64,000 nucleotides of DNA, taken from positions 78,285-142,284 of the forward strand of contig NZ_JASKLR010000013.1 in NCBI RefSeq assembly GCF_030124325.1, given 5' to 3'. The notes beneath the pieces are model-generated. The model saw only the letters and a list, made by a program, of their open reading frames with translations, made no database searches and was not told the origin of the DNA. Positions 18,387-25,925 of the stretch are shown here, in pieces. Source of the DNA: Sinorhizobium sp. 8-89. Lineage in GTDB: Bacteria; Pseudomonadota; Alphaproteobacteria; Rhizobiales; Rhizobiaceae. A program made the position numbers and the translations under genes. The first letter of the stretch is position 1. Each line of letters starts with the position of its first letter.

Positions 18387-19393
18387 CGCGCCCCGCAATT
18401 GCCTTTGCGATGCAGCCCGAAAGAACGCGATACGTCCTGACACCAGAGCTTCTGCTGCGGTTCGATGACCTTGCTCGTGTTCTGGATCAACAACCGATGA
18501 CGGAGTTCGGCGACGACCGGGCAAAGCGGCTGTTGGCTGAAGCGGAAATCCTCGTGACTGGCTGGGGCGCCCCGCTGTTCGATAGAGCGGCGCTTGCGGC
18601 GGCACCGCGCCTTCGCTTCGTCGTGCATGCGGCCGGAACGATCAAGGGTGTGATCGACGATTGCGTCTTCGACGCCGGCGTGGCGGTCAGCCATGCCGCC
18701 GAAGCCAATGCAGTGCCGGTCGCCGAGTTTACGCTCGCGGCAATCATCTTTGCGGGCAAGCAGGTGTTTCGGTTCCGTGATCTCTATGCCGCCGACCGTG
18801 ACCGCACCCGCACCTATCTCCTGCAGGGGCAGCCGATTGGAAACTGTCGCCGCACTATCGGGATTGTCGGCGCATCGAAGATCGGCAGACGGGTGATCGA
18901 GCTTCTTCGTCCGTTCGATTATCAGGTGCTGCTCTATGATCCGTTGGTCGGTCGGGATGCCGCTTCCGCCCTCAATGTCGAGAAGGTCGACCTCGATACC
19001 TTGATGGCGCGTTCGGACATCGTGTCGCTGCACGCGCCGTCGCTGCCCGAGACCCTGCACATGATCGACGCGCGGCGGCTGTCTCTCATGAAGGATGGCG
19101 CAACCCTGATCAACACGGCACGCGGCGCGCTCGTGGACGAGGCCGCGCTGATCGACAAGCTGAAGACGGGTACGATCGATGCGGTCATCGATGTCACGCA
19201 TCCCGAGGTGCCGGAAAAAGACTCGCCGCTCTATGATCTTCCGAACGTGTTCCTGACCCCGCACATTGCCGGCGCTGTCGGCTTCGAACGTACGCGCCTC
19301 GGCGAAATGGCGCTCGATGAGATCACCCGGTTCATCGAGGGTCGGCCGCTGCTTTTCGAGGTTCGCAAGGGCGACCTGGAGCGCATGGCATGA
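18383..19393 (+). CDS. D-isomer-specific 2-hydroxyacid dehydrogenase
   Basis: This 336-residue NAD(P)-dependent dehydrogenase is related to phosphoglycerate and glyoxylate/hydroxypyruvate reductases. The nucleotide-binding loop is GIVGASKIGRRVIELL (about residues 154-169), a GxSxxG variant of the usual GxGxxG. The catalytic arginine is in TARGALVDEAAL, the glutamate in VTHPEVPEKDSPLYD and the histidine in LTPHIAGAVG. It overlaps both neighbours by 4 bp. By context it probably reduces or oxidises a keto-acid formed from the sugar handled by this operon rather than making serine. Confidence 0.88.
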   Translation: MTRPAIAFAMQPERTRYVLTPELLLRFDDLARVLDQQPMTEFGDDRAKRLLAEAEILVTGWGAPLFDRAALAAAPRLRFVVHAAGTIKGVIDDCVFDAGVAVSHAAEANAVPVAEFTLAAIIFAGKQVFRFRDLYAADRDRTRTYLLQGQPIGNCRRTIGIVGASKIGRRVIELLRPFDYQVLLYDPLVGRDAASALNVEKVDLDTLMARSDIVSLHAPSLPETLHMIDARRLSLMKDGATLINTARGALVDEAALIDKLKTGTIDAVIDVTHPEVPEKDSPLYDLPNVFLTPHIAGAVGFERTRLGEMALDEITRFIEGRPLLFEVRKGDLERMA

Positions 19394-20160
19394 GCGGTTT
19401 CGAACCTGCGCTCTGCACCGTCACGTTCCGCAAGATGCCCGCGGAAAGGATCCTGAAGCTGGCCGTCCAAGCTGGGCTTGCGGCGATCGAATGGGCAGGC
19501 GATGCCCATGTCACTCCCGGAGACGAGCCGGTCGCCCGGAACATCGCGCGCCTTTGCGAAAGGGCGGGGTTGGCGACGTCCTATGGTTCCTACGTTGCGC
19601 CGCCAACGGATGACCTTCCCGTGTTCCGACGCGCGCTCGACAGTGCGATCGCGCTTGGCGCCTCGAATATCCGCATCTGGCCCGGCACGCGCCAACGCGA
19701 TTCCAAGGACTACAGCGAGGGTGAAAGACGCACGGCGGCGGCCGCGATCCGTGACATGGGTGCGGAGGCCGCGCGCCATGGCGTCACCGTTTCACTGGAA
19801 TATCACCCGCAGTCCCTGACGGATAAAAGCGACTCGGCGCGGCGCCTGATCGACGCGATCGCCCACGACAATGTCTATCTTTATTGGCAGCCGCGACCCG
19901 GCCTGACGCTTGGCGAAGCTCTGGCTGAGGTCGCCCAGATCGGCGAGCATGTTTCACATGTCCATGTCTTTGCCTGGGACGCTGACCGCAATCGCTTCCC
20001 CTTGAGGTCGGCGTCCGATTATTGGCGAACGGTTCTCGCCGAAATGCCCACGTCGCGCTGGACCGGACGGCGATTTGCCATGCTGGAGTTCGTGGCAAAT
20101 GACGACGCCGCGGCATTCTTCGAAGATGCCGCGACGCTCAGGCAAATTCTCGAAAGGTGA
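19390..20160 (+). CDS. Sugar phosphate isomerase/epimerase family protein (xylose isomerase-like TIM barrel)
   Basis: This 256-residue TIM-barrel protein is of the AP-endonuclease-2/xylose isomerase-like superfamily. Recognisable segments are ILKLAVQAGLAAIEWAGDAH in the first strand and helix, VSLEYHPQSLTD with a metal-ligand glutamate, and HVSHVHVFAWD with metal-ligand histidines. It is the last gene of the LacI operon (ATGA overlap). It most likely isomerises or epimerises the sugar delivered by the transport system; the exact substrate is not deducible. Confidence 0.83.
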   Translation: MSGFEPALCTVTFRKMPAERILKLAVQAGLAAIEWAGDAHVTPGDEPVARNIARLCERAGLATSYGSYVAPPTDDLPVFRRALDSAIALGASNIRIWPGTRQRDSKDYSEGERRTAAAAIRDMGAEAARHGVTVSLEYHPQSLTDKSDSARRLIDAIAHDNVYLYWQPRPGLTLGEALAEVAQIGEHVSHVHVFAWDADRNRFPLRSASDYWRTVLAEMPTSRWTGRRFAMLEFVANDDAAAFFEDAATLRQILER

Positions 20161-20306
20161 AGGCGGGCGGGATCAGGGGCGCCGAAGCTGCTTCGATTGG
20201 AATGGCCTCCGGCGAGCGACGCCGCGGTGGCCGCGATGCGGGCATCCAGCAGGCAGCCATCCTGCATGTCCAGGTCCTGGCACGTTCCGTTCCATAGTAG
20301 CAGCTC

Positions 20307-20332
20307 GGAACTCTTTGCCACACTGGAGGGTT
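20307..20332 (+). promoter_or_regulatory. Near-consensus EcfG-type promoter (GGAAC-N17-GGTT)
   Basis: GGAAC at 20307-20311 and GGTT at 20329-20332 lie about 30 bp upstream of the iron-permease-like gene. This is one mismatch and one base of spacing away from the perfect motifs elsewhere in this island. Confidence 0.5.
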
Positions 20333-20363
20333 ATCGGAATCGAATGACGGTCGGGTGTCGCAA

Positions 20364-20789
20364 ATGTCTCAAAAGATCAATGCCTTCAGCAAATTCTCGA
20401 CTGCAGTGGCGGAATATTCCGGGCGGCCTGTCACCTTCACACTTGCGGTGGCCGCGATTGTCGTCTGGGGCGTGACCGGGCCACTGTTCGGCTTTTCCGA
20501 AGCATGGCAGCTGGTCGTGAACACCGGGACCACGATCGTGACGTTCCTCATGGTTTTCGTTCTCCAAAACTCTCAGATCCGCGATGGCATAGCGATTCAG
20601 GCGAAGCTCGACGAGCTCATCCTGACGAGCTCGGCGGAGAACAAGTTTATCGGCATCGAGGAGCTTGATGAGCGTGAGCTCAAGCGGATCACCGAGATCC
20701 TGAAGGAACATGCCAAAAGTGAGGATGATCGCGTCCTACATGAGAAGATGTCGCGAGCAGTCGAGCGGCAGCCAGAGGAAAGCGAATAA
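20364..20789 (+). CDS. Low-affinity iron permease family protein
   Basis: This 141-residue protein has two membrane segments (VTFTLAVAAIVVWGVTGPLF and TGTTIVTFLMVFVLQNSQIRD) followed by a conserved hydrophilic tail (IQAKLDELILTSSAENKFIG, EELDERELKRI). That arrangement is typical of the bacterial low-affinity iron permease (Iron_permease, PF04120) family. Actual iron transport by these short bacterial proteins is not well established. The ATG at 20364 is chosen; a GTG nine bases earlier is in frame. It heads a set of stress-type genes. Confidence 0.8.
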   Translation: MSQKINAFSKFSTAVAEYSGRPVTFTLAVAAIVVWGVTGPLFGFSEAWQLVVNTGTTIVTFLMVFVLQNSQIRDGIAIQAKLDELILTSSAENKFIGIEELDERELKRITEILKEHAKSEDDRVLHEKMSRAVERQPEESE

Positions 20790-20829
20790 CGAAAACGGCA
20801 CTGGCCGCGAGCACGCAGAAGGCGTCGCT

Positions 20830-20854
20830 GGAACCAAACGTCGGCAAGGCCGTT
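20830..20854 (+). promoter_or_regulatory. Perfect EcfG-type promoter (GGAAC-N16-CGTT)
   Basis: GGAAC at 20830-20834 and CGTT at 20851-20854, 35 bp upstream of the ATG at 20889. Orientation and distance fit a start site near 20861. Confidence 0.75.
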
Positions 20855-20861
20855 TGCGTAG

Positions 20862-21263
<402 letters not shown>

Positions 21264-21266
21264 GCC

Positions 21267-22049
21267 ATGTCGGGTCGATCGTCTGTCGCCTTGGTCACGG
21301 GCGCGGGATCCGGCATCGGCCGCGCCACCGCGCTTGCGCTTGCCTCGGCCGGGATGAAGGTCGGCGTGCTCGGCCGTACCCGTTCAAAGCTGGAGCAGTG
21401 CGCTTCGGAGATCGCTGCCGCTGGTGGCAGAGCGCTGGTGCTTGAAGCAGATATCGCGGATGAACTCGAGATGCGCAACGCCGTCAAGACGCTTGTCCGC
21501 GAATTCGAGCATCTCGATGTCGTCGTCGCCAATGCCGGTATCAACGGCGTTTGGGCGCCGATCGACGACTTGAAGCCGTTCGAATGGGACAAGACCATTG
21601 CCGTCAATCTGCGCGGCACCTATCTGACCCTGCATATGACGGTTCCCTATCTCAAGGAAAACGGCGGCGGCTCGATCGTCGTCGTGTCATCGATCAACGG
21701 TACGCGGACGTTCACCACACCTGGTGCAACCGCATATACCGCCACCAAGGCGGCGCAGGTGGCGATTGTCCAGCAACTCGCCCTCGAATTGGCCAAGCAC
21801 CACATTCGCGTCAATGCCGTCTGCCCGGGAGAGATCGAAACCGAAATCGAAGAAAACACCAGTCTGCGCCATGAAGAGGAGACGGCGATAGCGGTCGAGT
21901 GGCCGGACGGCCAAGTTCCGATTACCGGCGGCAAGCCCGGCCGCAGTGAGGACGTTGCGGAAGTCATCCGGTTTCTGGTTTCGGATAACGCTCGGCACGT
22001 GACAGGCAGCCCAATCTGGATCGATGGGGGCCAAGGCCTGCTGAGATAG
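21267..22049 (+). CDS. Short-chain dehydrogenase/reductase
   Basis: This 260-residue classical SDR has the cofactor loop VTGAGSGIGRATALALA (about residues 9-25), NAGI at about 91-94, the active-site serine in VVSSINGT and YTATK as the catalytic tyrosine/lysine pair. It ends with the usual SPIWIDGGQG. It is probably an NAD(P)H-dependent oxidoreductase of a sugar or carbonyl compound. It is in one transcription unit with the preceding stress gene, so aldehyde or carbonyl detoxification is a reasonable guess. Confidence 0.88.
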   Translation: MSGRSSVALVTGAGSGIGRATALALASAGMKVGVLGRTRSKLEQCASEIAAAGGRALVLEADIADELEMRNAVKTLVREFEHLDVVVANAGINGVWAPIDDLKPFEWDKTIAVNLRGTYLTLHMTVPYLKENGGGSIVVVSSINGTRTFTTPGATAYTATKAAQVAIVQQLALELAKHHIRVNAVCPGEIETEIEENTSLRHEEETAIAVEWPDGQVPITGGKPGRSEDVAEVIRFLVSDNARHVTGSPIWIDGGQGLLR

Positions 22050-22055
22050 GTGGTA

Positions 22056-22106
22056 GCGCCAGATCATTCTCATCGTTCAACGAAACAGTTAGAATGATCT
22101 AGGCGC
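22056..22106 (+). terminator. Long perfect inverted repeat, terminator-like
   Basis: AGATCATTCT (22061-22070) and AGAATGATCT (22091-22100) are exact complements, extended by GCGCC (22056-22060) and GGCGC (22102-22106). It lies between the convergent SDR and GFA genes. It has no T tract, so it could be a bidirectional stem-loop rather than a true intrinsic terminator. Confidence 0.5.
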
Positions 22107-22132
22107 AGGACTCGCTGTTCGGAGGCAGAGGA

Positions 22133-22549
22133 TTACGCCGGCGGCATCTTCTCGAATTTCTGCACGGCCGGATCGAGCCGGTCCCAGGCATGACCGCGCA
22201 CCGTGTACGTCACCATCTGCGGCTCGTATCGGCCTGGATCGTCGAGGCTTGCGGCGTGAATGGTGAAGAAGTCCGGCGTGTCCGAGAAGGTCAGATAGAC
22301 AGGCGACCCGCAGGCGGGGCAGAAGCCGCGCGTCTTCACGTTCCCGCTATCGCTGACCATGTCCCAATGCGTCGCTTCGCCCTCGAGCTTCACCGCCTCC
22401 CTGCTCGGGAAGGTCAGATAGGATCCGTGCCCGGTGCCGCTCGTGGTCTGGCAATGGCGGCACTGGCAGTCGTTCATCGCGATCGGCTCGGCCGAGATTT
22501 CATAGCGGATCGCGCCGCAGGCGCAGCCGCCGGTATAAGGCTTGCTCAC
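22133..22549 (-). CDS. GFA-family protein (glutathione-dependent formaldehyde-activating enzyme-like, zinc binding)
   Basis: This 138-residue member of the CENP-V/GFA fold has the zinc-binding cysteines visible in GGCACGAIRY, NDCQCRHCQ and GFCPACGSPVY. The family includes formaldehyde-glutathione enzymes, but most members, including this one, have no proven substrate. I use the GTG at 22549, which has GGGAGAG nearby; no in-frame ATG gives a better start. It is the last gene of a minus-strand cluster with an AHSA1-type protein and an ArsR regulator. Confidence 0.83.
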   Translation of the reverse strand: MSKPYTGGCACGAIRYEISAEPIAMNDCQCRHCQTTSGTGHGSYLTFPSREAVKLEGEATHWDMVSDSGNVKTRGFCPACGSPVYLTFSDTPDFFTIHAASLDDPGRYEPQMVTYTVRGHAWDRLDPAVQKFEKMPPA

Positions 22550-22598
22550 GTGTCTCTCCCAATAAAGCGTTGCATTGGCCACGGCGATTTCCGTCGCG

Positions 22599-23063
22599 TC
22601 AGTCCTTCCCGCCGGCGATAGCGCCAATGTTCTGGACTACCTTCTTCCAGCCTTCGCCCATCTTCCTGAACGCGGTGTCGTTCTTCGGCAGGACGAAGCC
22701 GGAATGGACGAGGCGGAGGCGCGTGCCGTTTTCGCCCTTGGAAAGGATGAACGTGACCACGGTGTCGAGCGGTGAGCCGTATCCGACGTTTCCCTCATCC
22801 CCGCCTCTCCAGGCATAGGCCAAACGTTCGTTCGGCTTCACCTCCAGCACCTGGCAGTGAATGGTGCCGTCCCACGCGCCGGCGGGCGTGGTCTGATAGG
22901 TGAAGCGCTTGCCTTCCACGGGCTCGAAGCCGGCCGGCATCATCAGCCATCGGCCCATCAAATTGGCCGTGGTCAGCGTCTTCCAGATCGTCTCCGGCGC
23001 ATGCGGGAAAACCTCGTCGACCACTATGTCTTGCACGTCGAGTTTCAATACGGCGTCGTTCAT
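22599..23063 (-). CDS. SRPBCC/AHSA1-family protein
   Basis: This 154-residue START-like hydrophobic-cavity protein is of the activator-of-Hsp90-ATPase-1 homology type. Typical segments are VFPHAPETIWKTLTTANLMG at the N-terminus, GYGSPLDTVVTFIL in the middle and GWKKVVQNIGAIAG at the end. Its start overlaps the stop of the ArsR gene by 4 bp, the very common pairing in which an ArsR regulator controls an AHSA1-type partner. The ligand or client is unknown. Confidence 0.87.
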   Translation of the reverse strand: MNDAVLKLDVQDIVVDEVFPHAPETIWKTLTTANLMGRWLMMPAGFEPVEGKRFTYQTTPAGAWDGTIHCQVLEVKPNERLAYAWRGGDEGNVGYGSPLDTVVTFILSKGENGTRLRLVHSGFVLPKNDTAFRKMGEGWKKVVQNIGAIAGGKD

Positions 23064-23389
23064 GGATCAATTTCCTTCAGCAATGTTCTGAGATCTGCAA
23101 AACGTTCGCGCCAGAAGACGCCGTAATGGCTCATCCAGTCGACCAGCGGCGCGAGGCCGTCCGGCTGGGCGCGGTAATAGACTTTTCGGCCTTCGGGGCG
23201 CTCGGCGACCAGGCCGGCCTGCTTCAGGGCTTTGAGGTGTTGAGAAACAGCCCCCTGCGTCACGCCGCTCCCTCGCGTCAGGTCCACGACGGTGATCTCG
23301 CCGGAGTTGACGACCTGCTCAAACACGGCCCGCCGGGTGGGATCGGCAAGGGCGCGCATGACGGCGTTGATGGGAGTGGCTTCGGTCAT
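23060..23389 (-). CDS. ArsR-family transcriptional regulator
   Basis: This 109-residue winged-helix regulator carries RALADPTRRAVFEQVVNSGE, the recognition helix in GSGVTQGAVSQHLKALKQAG and the wing VAERPEGRKVYYRAQ. No metal-binding CxC motif is present, as in the subgroup paired with AHSA1 proteins. The ATG at 23389 lies at the predicted transcription start, so the message may be leaderless. It is first in the operon with the SRPBCC gene at 22599 and possibly the GFA gene. Confidence 0.9.
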   Translation of the reverse strand: MTEATPINAVMRALADPTRRAVFEQVVNSGEITVVDLTRGSGVTQGAVSQHLKALKQAGLVAERPEGRKVYYRAQPDGLAPLVDWMSHYGVFWRERFADLRTLLKEIDP

Positions 23390-23396
23390 GGGGAAA

Positions 23397-23425
23397 GCAA
23401 TAGCGTACGCTAATTGATTAGTCAA
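23397..23425 (-). promoter_or_regulatory. Promoter of the ArsR operon with overlapping inverted repeat
   Basis: On the minus strand TTGACT (23425-23420) is followed after 17 bp by TATTGC (23402-23397). The repeat TTAGT-CAAT-ACTAA at about 23417-23430 overlaps the -35 box and is a likely operator. The expected start site is around 23390, right at the ATG. Confidence 0.55.
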
Positions 23426-23554
23426 TACTAATTGCTTGGTATAATGACGTGGTGTTTTCACGCCGCTGAGCGAGCAAAGGAATGAGGCCACTAGCGCGTG
23501 GCACGCTGCCGTGCTCGACGCGAGATATCCGCCAATGCTTTTCCTGAAACTGCT

Positions 23555-23752
23555 CTAATCGCCCTTGGTCTTGCCGGCGTCCGACAGCTTGCCGCGATGA
23601 GGATCCTTCAGGTTTTCCCCGACCGCATCCCTGTCCCGCTCGGGATTATCCTTGGCGGGAAGATAGCCCCTCGGCTTCGTCTCCTTCGGCCCTTCCCAGC
23701 GCGGCGATTGTTCCGTTGTGCCGGGCGCACCCGGTTTCGGCGTTTTCATCAT
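23555..23752 (-). CDS. Small charged hypothetical protein
   Basis: This 65-residue, strongly hydrophilic peptide is rich in proline, lysine and aspartate (PKPGAPGTTEQSPRWEGPKE, then KDNPERDRDAVGENLKDPHR). It has no membrane segment and is probably disordered. It starts at 23752 with GGAGAG four bases upstream; the next codon is also ATG. A near-consensus EcfG-type promoter is at 23781-23805. It looks like one of the many small stress peptides of this island; function unknown. Confidence 0.6.
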   Translation of the reverse strand: MMKTPKPGAPGTTEQSPRWEGPKETKPRGYLPAKDNPERDRDAVGENLKDPHRGKLSDAGKTKGD

Positions 23753-23780
23753 TGCTCTCCACGTTTATGTTCGGTGACGA

Positions 23781-23805
23781 AACCACAGCGGCTGCAAATC
23801 GTTCC
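23781..23805 (-). promoter_or_regulatory. EcfG-type promoter (GGAAC-N16-GGTT)
   Basis: Read on the minus strand: GGAAC at 23805-23801 and GGTT at 23784-23781, about 30 bp upstream of the ATG at 23752. One mismatch from the perfect motif. Confidence 0.55.
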
Positions 23806-23854
23806 CGGTTTTCAACATCATCGCTCCCGCGTTGCCCGCAGTAGCTTGTCCAAG

Positions 23855-23958
23855 AAAAAGGGCCCCATCGAATCGATGGAGCCCGATCTGCACTGTCGTT
23901 TGGGATCGCGCGGATCCGTAGGGGCTTGCGGAGAGGGGACTTTTTCCACGCGGTCCGA
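23855..23958 (-). ncRNA. Predicted small RNA, EcfG-type promoter to intrinsic terminator (about 100 nt)
   Basis: A GGAAC-N16-GGTT promoter at 23989-23965 would start transcription near 23958. A strong intrinsic terminator ends at about 23855. Between them I see no ORF with a ribosome-binding site. The transcript contains a pyrimidine-rich stretch with CTCTCC, which could pair with GGAGAG Shine-Dalgarno sequences. An open frame crosses the region (23818-24003) but begins upstream of the predicted start site and reads through the terminator. The layout repeats at 42622-42758. Confidence 0.45.
23860..23884 (-). terminator. Intrinsic terminator (minus strand)
   Basis: The 25-bp stem-loop has CCATCGA/TCGATGG cores and GGGC/GCCC outer arms, followed on the minus strand by five T residues (23859-23855). 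It would end either the predicted small RNA or a transcript coming from the 24022 gene. Confidence 0.7.
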
Positions 23959-23964
23959 CAAATA

Positions 23965-23989
23965 AACCGGAAGCGCGGCAATTTGTTCC
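23965..23989 (-). promoter_or_regulatory. EcfG-type promoter (GGAAC-N16-GGTT) ahead of the predicted small RNA
   Basis: Read on the minus strand: GGAAC at 23989-23985 and GGTT at 23968-23965. No annotated start codon lies within 200 bp downstream, which is why a non-coding product is proposed. Confidence 0.5.
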
Positions 23990-24021
23990 CGGTCGGTCAA
24001 CAAAAGCTTGGGGAGCCTATA

Positions 24022-24273
24022 TCACCACGACCAGAACCGCTGGCTTCGCGCAGGAGCGGCAGACGTACCGCCCATGACAAAGCCCGCGACAAATGCAAGG
24101 GTCGCGACCACGAGCAAGGTGCTGCTGAGCGCCGCCGGGTGCTCGCGCGCGGTCCCGGCAACGACCGCCGCTTCGTCGCGGACGTAGCGCGCGGCATCCT
24201 GAGCCCTCGTTTTCAGATCGGGTTCCGCCGGCCTGCCGGTGAAGCCGGCTTTCAGCGATTTCGGCGCTGCCAT
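24022..24273 (-). CDS. Small DUF883/YqjD-like protein with C-terminal membrane helix
   Basis: This 83-residue protein has a hydrophilic helical N-terminal half (KTRAQDAARYVRDEAAVVAG) followed by REHPAALSSTLLVVATLAFV and FVMGG, a single membrane segment. The layout recalls DUF883/ElaB/YqjD proteins that anchor to the inner membrane in stationary phase or stress, but I cannot confirm the family. It begins 11 bp after the 24285 gene and shares that gene's perfect EcfG-type promoter. Confidence 0.65.
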   Translation of the reverse strand: MAAPKSLKAGFTGRPAEPDLKTRAQDAARYVRDEAAVVAGTAREHPAALSSTLLVVATLAFVAGFVMGGTSAAPARSQRFWSW

Positions 24274-24284
24274 CGTTCTACTCC

Positions 24285-24530
24285 TTATTCCTGGTCTTTC
24301 ATGCCCGGGGTCGGATAGCGTTGGTCCGCTTCCTCGAGATCGGACTCCACGAGATAATCGTCTCTCTTCAAGCGCGCGGCTTCCCGCATGGCGCGATGGT
24401 TTGCGAGATCGTCCGGCTCGACGGGCTGCTTCTTCGCGCGCGGATGCAAATCACTGTCCTTCTCGATGGGTCTCTGTCCGGCGGTATCGCCGGCGACGCT
24501 CTTGCTCCGCTTTTCGGTGTCTTTCATCAT
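24285..24530 (-). CDS. Small highly charged hypothetical protein
   Basis: This 81-residue hydrophilic protein (KRSKSVAGDTAGQRPIEKDS, then REAARLKRDDYLVESDLEEA) has no membrane segment. An excellent ribosome-binding site, AGGAGGAA, precedes a double ATG. It is the first gene of a two-gene unit with the membrane protein at 24022, and a perfect EcfG-type promoter is at 24557-24581. Probably a stress-induced, largely disordered or helical protein; no function assigned. Confidence 0.68.
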   Translation of the reverse strand: MMKDTEKRSKSVAGDTAGQRPIEKDSDLHPRAKKQPVEPDDLANHRAMREAARLKRDDYLVESDLEEADQRYPTPGMKDQE

Positions 24531-24556
24531 TTCCTCCTGAGCGTTCCTGATGGGTC

Positions 24557-24581
24557 AACGCCAGGCCCGACGGGAAGTTCC
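24557..24581 (-). promoter_or_regulatory. Perfect EcfG-type promoter (GGAAC-N16-CGTT)
   Basis: Minus strand: GGAAC at 24581-24577 and CGTT at 24560-24557. The ATG of the 24285-24530 gene is 27 bp downstream. Confidence 0.78.
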
Positions 24582-24613
24582 CCGACCGAAACCTCTCGGC
24601 GATCCTCAAGCGA

Positions 24614-24745
24614 TCAATCGGTCGTGGCGGGAAGGCGCGTGCCGTCTTGCTCGGCAGGGTTGCGATCGGCGGCATCATAGATCAGCAAAGCGAGAGCCGC
24701 TGCCGTCAGAAAGACAATCCCTGTGAGAATCGTGCGCGGTTTCAT
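24614..24745 (-). CDS. 43-residue single-helix membrane peptide
   Basis: The peptide starts MKPRTILTGIVFLTAAALAL, a single membrane-spanning or signal-anchor helix, then has a short polar tail (YDAADRNPAEQDGTRLPATT). The ATG at 24745 has only a weak ribosome-binding site. A perfect EcfG-type promoter at 24770-24794 reads into it, with an expected start site near 24763. It is divergent from the SDR gene at 24922. Short stress peptides of this kind are common in this island; function unknown. Confidence 0.55.
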   Translation of the reverse strand: MKPRTILTGIVFLTAAALALLIYDAADRNPAEQDGTRLPATTD

Positions 24746-24769
24746 TGCCAATCGTCCCGAGAGTGAGGA

Positions 24770-24794
24770 AACGCCTCCGGCTGTAATCGGTTCC
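24770..24794 (-). promoter_or_regulatory. Perfect EcfG-type promoter (GGAAC-N16-CGTT)
   Basis: Minus strand: GGAAC at 24794-24790 and CGTT at 24773-24770, 25 bp upstream of the ATG at 24745. Back-to-back with the plus-strand motif at 24831. Confidence 0.78.
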
Positions 24795-24830
24795 GACGAT
24801 ACACGGGACACCCGCGAGCGGAATACGTCC

Positions 24831-24856
24831 GGAACAAAAGCGTCCGGCCCTCGGTT
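24831..24856 (+). promoter_or_regulatory. Near-consensus EcfG-type promoter (GGAAC-N17-GGTT)
   Basis: GGAAC at 24831-24835 and GGTT at 24853-24856 read towards the SDR gene at 24922. Confidence 0.5.
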
Positions 24857-24921
24857 AGACGCCCACACAACACGCAGGCGGAACTGCGAATGCCCCCTTA
24901 TTCAATACGGAGTCTTCGGAA

Positions 24922-25779
24922 ATGGACACCTTTCCTCACCCTCCCTTTGCGCGGCAACCTCAGGCCATGCCCGGAACGACGGATCGAATGGAGCCATTGC
25001 CTGATCATGGGGAGAATTCCTACAAGGGTTCCGGCCGGCTGAAGGGAAAAAAGGCGATCATAACTGGCGGCGATAGCGGCATCGGCAGGGCCGTGGCGAT
25101 CGCCTATGCGAGAGAGGGCGCGGACGTTCTGATCTCCTATCTGAGCGAGCATGAGGACGCGCAAGCGACGAAGGCGCTTGTCGAAGAAGCCGGGCGCAAG
25201 GCCGTGCTGGTAGCGGGCGACATCCAGTCCTCCGATCACTGCCGGCGCATCGTCGATACGGCAGTCGAGCAGCTCGGCGGTATAGATATTCTCGTCAACA
25301 ACGCTGCTCACCAGGCGGCATTCAAGGCGATCGAGGACATAACCGACGAGGAATGGGAACTGACCTTCAAGGTCAACATCCATGCGATTTTCTACCTGAC
25401 CAAGGCGGCGGTACCGCATATGCGTGAAGGCAGTGCGATCATAAATACTGCCTCAATCAATGCCGACAGCCCCAATCCGACCCTGCTTGCCTATGCCACC
25501 ACCAAGGGTGCGCTCCACAACTTCACGGCCGGGCTTGCACAGCTGCTGGCAGAGCGGGGCATACGCGCGAATGTCGTGGCTCCGGGGCCAATCTGGACGC
25601 CGCTGATCCCTTCCACCCTTCCGGAGGATTCGGTCGTGAATTTCGGCAAGCAGGTACCGATGAAGCGCCCCGGCCAGCCGGTGGAACTGGCATCGACCTT
25701 CGTGATGCTGGCGGATCCGATGTCGAGCTACGTATCCGGCGCGACGATCGCGGTGACCGGAGGCAAGCCATTCCTCTGA
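24922..25779 (+). CDS. Short-chain dehydrogenase/reductase of the YghA/general stress protein 39 type
   Basis: This 285-residue SDR has an extended N-terminus. The cofactor loop is ITGGDSGIGRAVAIAYAREG (about residues 47-66), NNAAHQ replaces the usual NNAG, the active-site serine is in NTASINA and YATTK holds the catalytic tyrosine and lysine. The N-terminal extension (GENSYKGSGRLKGKKAIITG) is typical of YghA-like oxidoreductases, which in Bacillus are general stress proteins. The near-consensus EcfG motif upstream agrees with a stress role. Substrate unknown, probably an aldehyde. Confidence 0.88.
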   Translation: MDTFPHPPFARQPQAMPGTTDRMEPLPDHGENSYKGSGRLKGKKAIITGGDSGIGRAVAIAYAREGADVLISYLSEHEDAQATKALVEEAGRKAVLVAGDIQSSDHCRRIVDTAVEQLGGIDILVNNAAHQAAFKAIEDITDEEWELTFKVNIHAIFYLTKAAVPHMREGSAIINTASINADSPNPTLLAYATTKGALHNFTAGLAQLLAERGIRANVVAPGPIWTPLIPSTLPEDSVVNFGKQVPMKRPGQPVELASTFVMLADPMSSYVSGATIAVTGGKPFL

Positions 25780-25925
25780 TAACGGCGTAGGGAAACGTTC
25801 GAAACAGTTGCGCGCATTCGAAATCGCCACACTTCCGAATGCGGGTCGCATGATTCTGGATCGACCCAACGCGATCCGGTCGCATATGCTAATTTGCCGG
25901 CACTGCGCCGGCACAAGCCAAAATA

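Noticed and set aside
23440..23445. Perfect TATAAT on the plus strand
   Set aside because: No -35 box at a normal distance and no plus-strand gene downstream.
23818..24003. 61-codon frame on the minus strand overlapping the predicted small RNA
   Set aside because: It starts with TTG, has no ribosome-binding site, begins upstream of the predicted transcription start and reads through an intrinsic terminator.
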